Source: Pseudoselenomonas ruminantium
GTDB taxonomy: Bacteria > Bacillota > Negativicutes > Selenomonadales > Selenomonadaceae
Assembly (NCBI GenBank): GCA_002448495.1
Contig: DJYL01000022.1
Coordinates: 1-5,831, forward strand
Length of the DNA stretch: 5,831 nt
Direction of reading: 5' to 3'
In this document: one piece after another, positions 1 through 5,178 of the stretch
Numbering within the stretch: position 1 is the first letter of the stretch
Layout: each line of letters opens with the position of its first letter
Notes under the pieces: generated by a model
Told to the model about the DNA's origin: nothing
What the model saw: the letters and a program-made list of their open reading frames with translations, nothing else
The model's database searches: none
Program-made: the position numbers and the translations under genes

Positions 1-6
1 CCCCCT
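1..6 (-). promoter_or_regulatory. Possible ribosome binding site for a gene starting just left of the window
   Basis: Read on the minus strand, the last six bases of the window are AGGGGG, preceded by an A/T-rich stretch. The same AGGGGG core precedes the epimerase start (1085-1090). It sits about 90 nt downstream of a good minus-strand promoter, so a start codon 6-10 nt beyond the left edge is expected. The start itself is not visible, so this is inference. Confidence 0.4.
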
Positions 7-57
7 AATAAGTTCAAATAATTAATCGGTATATGACATTCTCGAAGCTGGCTTCCG

Positions 58-78
58 GGGCTAATGGATGCCATGCCC
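58..78 (-). other. Leader hairpin downstream of the 97-125 promoter
   Basis: On the minus strand GGGC then ATGG pair with CCAT then GCCC across a CAT loop, giving eight base pairs with a two-base TA bulge on the 3' side. A weaker GAAG/CTTC hairpin with a four-base loop follows at 45-56. Neither is followed by a U-run, so an intrinsic terminator is unlikely. The structure falls inside the predicted 5' leader of a transcript heading left. It may affect mRNA stability or regulation. I do not recognise a known riboswitch class. Confidence 0.4.
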
Positions 79-96
79 GTAACATCACATAAAAAC

Positions 97-125
97 ATTC
101 TACGCAAAAACGGACTTCAAGTCAA
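97..125 (-). promoter_or_regulatory. Strong sigma-70-type promoter, minus strand
   Basis: Minus-strand -35 TTGACT (120-125) and -10 TAGAAT (97-102) each match consensus at five of six bases and are separated by exactly 17 nt. Transcription would begin near position 90 and run off the left edge. The -35 begins about 18 nt after the epimerase stop codon, in a non-coding gap, which fits a new transcription unit downstream of the cobamide operon. No strong intrinsic terminator separates the two: only a T-tract without a convincing stem lies around 135-143 (minus strand). This is a sequence match only. Confidence 0.6.
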
Positions 126-143
126 GGACTTTTTGAAAAAAAT

Positions 144-1076
144 TCAGCATTCCTTAAAATAGTTAATCGTCCGGGCCAGCCCTTCGGCCAAATCCATTTT
201 CGGCTGCCAGCTCAGATTCTGCACAGCGGCTTCATGACAGAGCATGGAACGGTTGATATCCCCTTCTCTGGGTGCAGCAAAAGCCGGCTCCACCGTTTTG
301 CCGGAAGCTTTGGCCATAAGTTCAATGAGGTCTAAAAGGCTTGTTTCCGTCTGATTGCTGAGGTTGTATACGGCATTAGCCTTATCCGTGGTCATCGCCG
401 CAATGATGCCTGCGGCAATATCCCCGGCATAGATGAAGTCGCGGGTCTGCCGACCATCGCCGAACACCGTAATCCCCTGGTCTTTGGCAATGCGCTTGGC
501 AAATATGCTGATTACCCCGCCTTCGCCGGTATCGCCCTGACGTTCACCATAGACATTGGCAAAGCGCAGCGCTACATAGTCCAAGCCATACAGGTCATGA
601 TAGAGCTTTAAGTATTTTTCTACCGTTACCTTGGAGAGTCCGTAGAAGGACATCGGTGCCAAGTTTTCTTCCTCACGAATGGGCAGTTTGTCCTCGGTTA
701 CATCCCCATAAGAAGCTGCCGTGGAGGCAAAGATGATGCGCTTTACCCCGCTGTGGCGGGCGGCTTCCAGAATATTTACCGTACCCATGACATTTTCCGA
801 GGCATCAAATTCAGGGTCTTTAACGGATACATCGACCATCGTCTGTGCAGCTAAGTGCACAATAACATCAAACTTAGCCTGTTCAATCTTTTCGCGTGCT
901 GCTTTGTCGCGGATATCCATTTCCCAGCAGGTGCAGGTATCCTTGCCCTGCGGCAGGTGCTGCCAGGTGCCTGTGCTCACGTTATCCAAAACCGTTACTT
1001 CATGTTTTGCCGCCAAAAGCTGGCGCACCAGATGCGAACCGATAAAACCTGCTCCACCTGTTACTAATACGTTCAT
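144..1076 (-). CDS. NAD-dependent epimerase/dehydratase (extended SDR, GalE-like)
   Basis: This 310-residue extended short-chain dehydrogenase/reductase most resembles UDP-glucose/UDP-N-acetylglucosamine 4-epimerases, which invert C4 of a nucleotide-bound sugar through a bound NAD. The N-terminal Rossmann motif is GGAGFIG (residues 7-13, glycines 7, 10, 13), followed by the acidic D31 that usually selects NAD. The catalytic set is T119 (in FASTAASYG), Y145 and K149 (YGLSK). RFANVYGERQ (171-180) and the FGDGRQTRDFIY block (205-216) are typical substrate-side motifs. Length is normal for the shorter prokaryotic GalE-like group. The ATG overlaps the upstream phosphatase stop by one base (TAATG), with AGGGGG 8 nt upstream (1085-1090). 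It is last in the operon. Family assignment is firm. The sugar substrate cannot be read from sequence, and no role in cobamide synthesis is established for this family. Confidence 0.9.
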   Translation of the reverse strand: MNVLVTGGAGFIGSHLVRQLLAAKHEVTVLDNVSTGTWQHLPQGKDTCTCWEMDIRDKAAREKIEQAKFDVIVHLAAQTMVDVSVKDPEFDASENVMGTVNILEAARHSGVKRIIFASTAASYGDVTEDKLPIREEENLAPMSFYGLSKVTVEKYLKLYHDLYGLDYVALRFANVYGERQGDTGEGGVISIFAKRIAKDQGITVFGDGRQTRDFIYAGDIAAGIIAAMTTDKANAVYNLSNQTETSLLDLIELMAKASGKTVEPAFAAPREGDINRSMLCHEAAVQNLSWQPKMDLAEGLARTINYFKEC

Positions 1077-1708
1077 TATATAATCCCCCTCTGTACGGAA
1101 CTTCCTAAATGCGCCGTACTATTTAATAATTCCACTGTCGGATTGGCCTCCGCATCATAGCGCACGATATTCACCGCCGTATTAAACTGGCGGATGCTCC
1201 AAAGATACTGCAAAGGCATATGCAGGGCTGCCGTCAACATCGTGCGGAGCACAGCACCATGCGCCACCACCACAATGGTCTGCCCATCGTGTTTTGGGAG
1301 CAATTCTCCAAGTCTTTTGGTAGCACGTTTCTGCACCGCAGGAAAACTCTCGCCACCGGGAATTTCCAAAATATCCGGATGCTGCAAGAAATTGGCCATC
1401 GCATCTTCCCACTTATCCACAATCTGCTGATAAGTCAGGCCTTCCCAATCGCCAAAGCTTAGTTCCCGAAAAGCAGGTTCTGCCTGTACCTTCAAACCAA
1501 ACTTTTGGGCTATCGTCTCTGCCGTCACCATCGCTCTTTGTAAATCGCTGGCGTAGATGGCATCCACCTTTTCCACGGGAAAATTCGCGGCAAGCTTCAC
1601 CGCCTGCTGCCGGCCTTCCTCAGAAAGCTGTACATCCGACTGCCCCTGATAACGCCCCGTCACATTCCATTCGGTTTGGCCGTGACGAATAAAAATAACC
1701 TTTGTCAA
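1076..1708 (-). CDS. cobC: Alpha-ribazole phosphatase-like histidine phosphatase (CobC family)
   Basis: This 210-residue histidine phosphatase belongs to the phosphoglycerate mutase-like superfamily. The phospho-acceptor motif is IRHGQTEWN (residues 7-15, H9 the acceptor, R8 beside it). Further conserved active-site residues are R58 (SDLQRAMVTAE), E82 (RELSFGDWEG) and H150 (VVAHG). CobC removes the 5'-phosphate from alpha-ribazole phosphate or adenosylcobamide phosphate during nucleotide-loop assembly. Sequence alone separates CobC poorly from other broad phosphatases of the family, so the specific call rests on its place directly after cobD. The start is TTG at 1706-1708, overlapping the cobD stop as TTGA. 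GGAGG (1716-1720) lies 7 nt upstream, and the phosphatase motif begins only a few residues later, so a downstream start is not possible. Cytosolic; no signal peptide. Confidence 0.82.
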   Translation of the reverse strand: MTKVIFIRHGQTEWNVTGRYQGQSDVQLSEEGRQQAVKLAANFPVEKVDAIYASDLQRAMVTAETIAQKFGLKVQAEPAFRELSFGDWEGLTYQQIVDKWEDAMANFLQHPDILEIPGGESFPAVQKRATKRLGELLPKHDGQTIVVVAHGAVLRTMLTAALHMPLQYLWSIRQFNTAVNIVRYDAEANPTVELLNSTAHLGSSVQRGII

Positions 1709-2775
1709 ACTATTGCCTCCAATGCCTTGAGCATTTGTTCGTTTTCTCCGCGAGTACGTACTGCCACGCGGATATATTGCCGGCCTTCCAGCCCGGTGTA
1801 ATTGGCGCAGTCGCGCACCAATATTCCCTGCTGCCGCATCTGCGCCGTCAGCTCACTGCTAGTAAGGCCTGTATCTTCTACGTTCACCATAATGAAATTC
1901 ACGCTGGGAGGAATTGGTCTAAGCCCTCTGATAGCGCCGAGGCGCTTATAGAGCCAGTCCTTTTCCTGCTGCACGAATTCACGGCTTCTCTTATGATACG
2001 CCTTTAAGCCCAAAGCCGCAACCCCTGCCGCCTGCGCAAGGCTGTTGACATTCCAGACGTCCTTGGCTCTCTCCAGCCGCCCGACAAGCTCCGGGTGACC
2101 GCTGGCAAAGCCCAGCCGCAGCCCCGGCATGGCAAAGAACTTCGTGAGTGAACGGACAACAAACAAATGCTCATACTGACCTGTCAAAGCCCTGACGCTG
2201 TATTCACTATCCGTTGGCAAAAAATCCAAAAACGATTCGTCAACCACCGTCCATATACCCTTGCTTTCCGCAAAAGCCATGAATTCTTCCCGCTGCGCTC
2301 TGGTCAGCAGCTGCCCCGTAGGATTATTGGGATTGCCAAAAAAAACGCAGTCCACAGCCGAAAAATCACGGCGCAATCTGGCAAAATCCACTTGAAAATC
2401 CGCCTCTGCCGAAAGCTTAGCATATACCAACTCCGCACCGACAGCCTCTGCCGCACGCTGATAATCGCTGAAAGACGGCACCGGCAGACCTATCCTTTGC
2501 GGCCGGATAACCTGCAAAAACAGGTAAAACAACTCTGCCGCCCCATTGCCCAGCACAAGCTGTTCCTGCTCCAGACCATAAAACGCACTAACGGCCTGCT
2601 TTACCTGCCGGGCTGCGGGGTCAGGGTAATGGATAATCCCGGCAATATTGTCGGCAATGACCTGTCCCACCTCTGGGGCCAGTCCCAACGGGTTGATATT
2701 GGCCGAAAAATCCAGCCACTTTCCCCCGACAGGCGCTTTGCTATAAATATTGCCGCCATGCTCAAACTTTTCCAT
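1705..2775 (-). CDS. cobD: Threonine-phosphate decarboxylase CobD
   Basis: This 356-residue fold-type I PLP enzyme is related to histidinol-phosphate aminotransferase. CobD decarboxylates L-threonine O-3-phosphate to (R)-1-amino-2-propanol O-2-phosphate, which CbiB joins to adenosylcobyric acid. Visible motifs are HGGNIY (6-11) and LDFSANINPLG (21-31), both typical of CobD, then NPNNPTG (148-154), the cofactor aspartate in VVDES (D179) and the PLP lysine in RSLTK (K212) followed by PGLRLGF. R336 in YIRVAVR is a likely carboxylate-binding arginine. An in-frame ATG exists at 2880, but its extra 35 residues (Cys-rich, then Arg-rich) are out-of-frame cbiA sequence. The start at 2775 has GAGGT 7 nt upstream and puts the conserved N terminus in register. 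It overlaps the end of cbiA by 14 nt. No C-terminal kinase or metal-binding extension is present, consistent with a separate PduX kinase in the same operon. Confidence 0.92.
   Translation of the reverse strand: MEKFEHGGNIYSKAPVGGKWLDFSANINPLGLAPEVGQVIADNIAGIIHYPDPAARQVKQAVSAFYGLEQEQLVLGNGAAELFYLFLQVIRPQRIGLPVPSFSDYQRAAEAVGAELVYAKLSAEADFQVDFARLRRDFSAVDCVFFGNPNNPTGQLLTRAQREEFMAFAESKGIWTVVDESFLDFLPTDSEYSVRALTGQYEHLFVVRSLTKFFAMPGLRLGFASGHPELVGRLERAKDVWNVNSLAQAAGVAALGLKAYHKRSREFVQQEKDWLYKRLGAIRGLRPIPPSVNFIMVNVEDTGLTSSELTAQMRQQGILVRDCANYTGLEGRQYIRVAVRTRGENEQMLKALEAIV
1716..1720 (-). promoter_or_regulatory. Ribosome binding site that fixes the TTG start of cobC
   Basis: GGAGG on the minus strand, inside the last codons of cobD, lies 7 nt before TTG at 1706-1708. 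It is among the strongest Shine-Dalgarno matches in the operon and offsets the weak start codon. It supports translational coupling with cobD. Confidence 0.75.
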
Positions 2776-4153
2776 CCGCCTGACCTCGTTTCTGCCTATA
2801 TGCTGCGCACTTGCTGACAAAGCTTTCTGCCGCCTTGGGGCAGCCGGCAAAATGCAAATGCAAGTAACTGCCCAGCACATTTTTTAACCATTTCCCAGCA
2901 GGGTATGCCGCATTATTGCGCAGCTTTCTAAAGGTAAAAGCTGCCTGTTCAGCTGCCACAGGCACCTGTTCCTTGGAAAAGTGGAACTCATGCCCCCGGA
3001 GCTTTTCGCCCTTGCTGCCCAGCAAGGAATCAACTGCCAGCTCTGCCTCCACATAGCCCACCATTTGCAGCTTGGCCGTCATTTCCGTCCGCCCCGGCAG
3101 CGCCCCCACCATGGCGTGGCTTCTGCCCTCAAAATCCGTCAGGCTTTCCATCATATACATATAGCCGCCGCACTCTGCCAAAATCGGCAGCCCTGACTGT
3201 GCCAGCCTGTAAATATCCTGCCGCATGGCCTCATTCGCCGCCAAACGCGCAGCAAACATTTCGGGAAAGCCGCCGCCGATAAGCAGCCCGTCCACCGCCG
3301 GCACCTGTGCATCATGCAGAGGACTGAACGTGACGATTTCTGCCCCGAGCCTGCGCAGTACCTTCAGACTGGCAGGATAATAAAAGGAAAACGCCTCATC
3401 CTTGGCTACGCCAATCCGGCATTTATACCGACACTCGTTCAGCTGCAAAGGAGCGCCTGATAGTAAAGGCCCGGCGCTTTCAGCCAGAGCGGTCAATTTC
3501 TCTAAGTCAATCCTTTGGGCTATGACCTCACCAAAATGTCCGATCAATTCCCTTTCGCGGTTTTCCTTCACCGGCACCAAGCCTAAATGGCGCTCCGGCA
3601 AATGCAGGGAATCGTCCCGGCGCAATGCCCCATAGACGGGAATATTGATTTTGTCCAATGCCTCCCGTATCATGGCCTCATGGGTATCCGAACCCAATCG
3701 GTTAAGGATAACTCCGGCCAGATTAACGTCCTTATCATAATCACGAAACCCTTGGGCAATAGCTGCCGCTGAGGCTCCCATGGACTTGGCATCAATCACC
3801 AGCAGCACAGGGGCATGAAGTACCTTGGCAATCTCCGCCGTGGAGCTTATCCCTTGACGGCCGCCATCGTACAGCCCCATCACGCCCTCAATCAGCGCCA
3901 TGTCTGCGCCTTGCGTTTCTTCCTGCAAAATATCCGGCAAAAGCGCCTTATCCGTCAGCCAGCTATCGAGGTTATGCGCCGGCCTGCCGCTGGCCAGCGC
4001 ATGATAGCCGGGGTCAATGTAATCAGGGCCAGCCTTGAAGGACTGCACCTGCCAGCCCTGCTGCCGCAAGGCAGCCAACAGCCCTGTAACAATGGTGGTT
4101 TTCCCTGCCCCCGATTGGGTAGCAGCCACCACCAGCCTTGGTATATTTCTCAT
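2762..4153 (-). CDS. cbiA: Cobyrinic acid a,c-diamide synthase CbiA
   Basis: This 463-residue glutamine- and ATP-dependent amidase converts the a and c acetate side chains of cobyrinic acid to amides. The N-terminal dethiobiotin-synthetase-like ATPase half has the P-loop QSGAGKTT (13-20), KAGPDYIDPGYH (40-51) and EGVMGLYDG (89-97). LPERHLGL (185-192), a family signature, precedes the linker. The C-terminal class I glutamine amidotransferase half starts near residue 246. It contains GGGFPEMF (293-300), the nucleophile C328 in AECGGYMYM, GHEFHF (387-392) and a C-terminal YLHLHF with candidate catalytic histidines 432 and 434. The length is normal for CbiA. CobQ (cobyric acid synthase) is a less likely alternative, since it has different signatures. 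The related Ni-sirohydrochlorin synthase CfbB is disfavoured by the cob gene context. The ATG overlaps the pduX stop as ATGA, with GGAGG (4164-4168) 10 nt upstream. Confidence 0.95.
   Translation of the reverse strand: MRNIPRLVVAATQSGAGKTTIVTGLLAALRQQGWQVQSFKAGPDYIDPGYHALASGRPAHNLDSWLTDKALLPDILQEETQGADMALIEGVMGLYDGGRQGISSTAEIAKVLHAPVLLVIDAKSMGASAAAIAQGFRDYDKDVNLAGVILNRLGSDTHEAMIREALDKINIPVYGALRRDDSLHLPERHLGLVPVKENRERELIGHFGEVIAQRIDLEKLTALAESAGPLLSGAPLQLNECRYKCRIGVAKDEAFSFYYPASLKVLRRLGAEIVTFSPLHDAQVPAVDGLLIGGGFPEMFAARLAANEAMRQDIYRLAQSGLPILAECGGYMYMMESLTDFEGRSHAMVGALPGRTEMTAKLQMVGYVEAELAVDSLLGSKGEKLRGHEFHFSKEQVPVAAEQAAFTFRKLRNNAAYPAGKWLKNVLGSYLHLHFAGCPKAAESFVSKCAAYRQKRGQADGKV
2783..2787 (-). 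promoter_or_regulatory. Ribosome binding site that decides the cobD start
   Basis: GAGGT on the minus strand lies 7 nt before the ATG at 2773-2775, within the 3' end of cbiA. It favours this start over the upstream in-frame ATG at 2880, whose extra residues look non-homologous. Confidence 0.65.
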
Positions 4154-5016
4154 GGACGTCTAACCTCCACTCCCCCGGCTCGCAGCTGAGCCAGTCCCAT
4201 AAACTTCACTGCCGTCTGCCGGGCAATTTTCTCAGCCTGACCAGTCACGACTTCCGCCCCAAGCTCCGCCGGCCACCAAAGCCCCAGCACCGTACCGCTG
4301 TGCGCCGCATTTACCCCCAATGCCCCGGCTTCCCTGCCTGCCTGCCACAAGGCCGTCAGTTCCTGCTTGTACAAATTAGCCTGATTGAGAAAAGCGCTCT
4401 TGGTCGCGGCTCTGGCCAGCGCCGCACCATCCTGCCCAGCCATGGCTTCACGAAAAGCGGTCAGCATTTCTCCCATGACCTGACGGTCAATTTTTGACAG
4501 GTCAATATTCTCCTGCGCATGAAATTCACAGGTATTTACCGTCCCCCCTAAATCAAAAACGGCAGCACGAAGAGCCGGCAAACCATGATAGCTTGCCAGC
4601 ACCCGGCCAGTTATATGATTCATCAGCACAATTCCCGGACAAAAAACACCATCGGTAGGCTCAATAGCGGTGGCTATTTCCATGATAAGCTGCGCGTTCC
4701 AAGGCTGGCCAAACGCCTCCATGACCGCCACGATTACTGCGGCGATATCCGCACTGGAAGAAGCCATGCCCTTGCCCTGCGGCAGTTCCGATGTCAGTCT
4801 TATACCGTAGGGAAATTCTTTTTTTCCCAGGCGCGACAAAGTCAGCGACAAGGCCAGCTGTGACTTCTCCCCCAAGCCATATTGGCCGGAAAAACCGCTG
4901 CTGACCTCCACTGTCGTATATTTATCTATCGGGCAGGTTCCCAAAAACGGCTGCCCATCGGCCCAGCCCTGCACCAATTCCCCACAGGAACCGGGCACAC
5001 GCACCACAATTTCCAT
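4150..5016 (-). CDS. pduX: L-threonine kinase, GHMP family (PduX-like)
   Basis: This 288-residue GHMP-superfamily kinase is predicted to phosphorylate free L-threonine with ATP to L-threonine O-3-phosphate, the substrate of CobD. PGSCGELVQG (8-17) near the N terminus is characteristic of the PduX group. The GHMP ATP-binding loop is PQGKGMASSSAD (79-90), EPTDG (119-123) follows, and the C-terminal motif AAHSGTVLGLW (237-247) closes the active site. Length is close to Salmonella PduX, about 300 residues. Other GHMP kinases (homoserine or mevalonate type) are possible in principle, but the PGSCGE motif and the adjacent cbiA-cobD support PduX. There is no propanediol-utilisation gene nearby, so the context is cobamide synthesis. 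The ATG has GGAG (5024-5027) 7 nt upstream and is the first gene of the operon. No signal peptide; cytosolic. Confidence 0.9.
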   Translation of the reverse strand: MEIVVRVPGSCGELVQGWADGQPFLGTCPIDKYTTVEVSSGFSGQYGLGEKSQLALSLTLSRLGKKEFPYGIRLTSELPQGKGMASSSADIAAVIVAVMEAFGQPWNAQLIMEIATAIEPTDGVFCPGIVLMNHITGRVLASYHGLPALRAAVFDLGGTVNTCEFHAQENIDLSKIDRQVMGEMLTAFREAMAGQDGAALARAATKSAFLNQANLYKQELTALWQAGREAGALGVNAAHSGTVLGLWWPAELGAEVVTGQAEKIARQTAVKFMGLAQLRAGGVEVRRP

Positions 5017-5062
5017 CTACAGTCTCCAGAATTATTACCCACAAATTTCTACACTAGCATAT

Positions 5063-5071
5063 ATAATATCA
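5063..5071 (-). promoter_or_regulatory. Possible extended -10 promoter for the cobamide operon
   Basis: Minus-strand TGATATTAT matches an extended -10 element (TG, one base, then TATTAT, five of six to TATAAT). No good -35 lies at the right distance. An alternative pair is TTGGTG (5080-5085), 16 nt, TATATG (5058-5063). The perfect TTGACA at 5104-5109 (minus strand) is too far upstream to pair with either -10. Transcription would start around 5051-5057, giving a leader of about 40 nt. The rest of 5017-5150 contains no gene, no recognisable B12-riboswitch box and no hairpin with a U-run. Confidence 0.4.
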
Positions 5072-5150
5072 TACTTATGCACCAAAATCCATGTTCCCCT
5101 GTCTGTCAAATCCTACCAAAAGCAACTTCCATAGCCCCCCAGAACCATCA

Positions 5151-5178
5151 TTTCTAAGCCGCCTATACGGCGGAATAC
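5151..5178 (-). repeat. Terminal (leader-distal) CRISPR repeat
   Basis: This is the last repeat in the predicted direction of transcription. It matches the other copies at all 28 bases, whereas leader-distal repeats are often degenerate. The 60 bp to its left (5091-5150) shows no trace of a further decayed repeat, so the array ends sharply here. Confidence 0.9.

Larger units (their letters stand above)
144..5016 (-). other. Predicted five-gene cobamide operon (pduX-cbiA-cobD-cobC-epimerase)
   Basis: All five genes read the same way and every junction overlaps: ATGA at 4150-4153 (4 nt), 14 nt at 2762-2775, TTGA at 1705-1708 (4 nt), and a shared base at 1076. Each internal start has its own Shine-Dalgarno sequence inside the preceding gene. 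This argues for one mRNA and translational coupling. The pathway is incomplete here: CbiB, CbiP, CobU/CobS/CobT and the ring-forming Cbi enzymes are not in the window. Confidence 0.85.

Noticed and set aside
1..98. Short minus-strand open frame from an ATG at 96-98, or from the ATG at 72-74, running off the left edge
   Set aside because: The first ATG overlaps the -10 element, the second lacks a good Shine-Dalgarno sequence, and the peptide shows no recognisable features. A leader RNA fits better.
111..143. AAGTC/GACTT inverted repeats next to a T-run as an intrinsic terminator for the operon
   Set aside because: The stem is only five base pairs with a three-base loop and is not placed before a U-run on the minus strand. 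It also overlaps the -35 region of the predicted promoter.
2167..2817. Plus-strand open frame of 216 codons opposite cobD
   Set aside because: It is antisense to a well-supported gene, has no recognisable domain, and its Arg/His/Gln-rich composition is typical of a shadow frame.
2776..2880. N-terminal extension of CobD from the in-frame ATG at 2880
   Set aside because: The extra 35 residues are cbiA coding sequence in another frame, rich in Cys and then Arg, with no CobD similarity that I recognise. The ATG at 2775 has a well-placed GAGGT and the family's normal N terminus.
5017..5150. The A/T-rich gap as the CRISPR leader, with plus-strand TATAAT at 5062-5067
   Set aside because: The I-F repeat orientation (stem then CTTAGAAA handle on the minus strand) puts the leader at the other end, and the plus-strand TATAAT has no -35 at a suitable distance.
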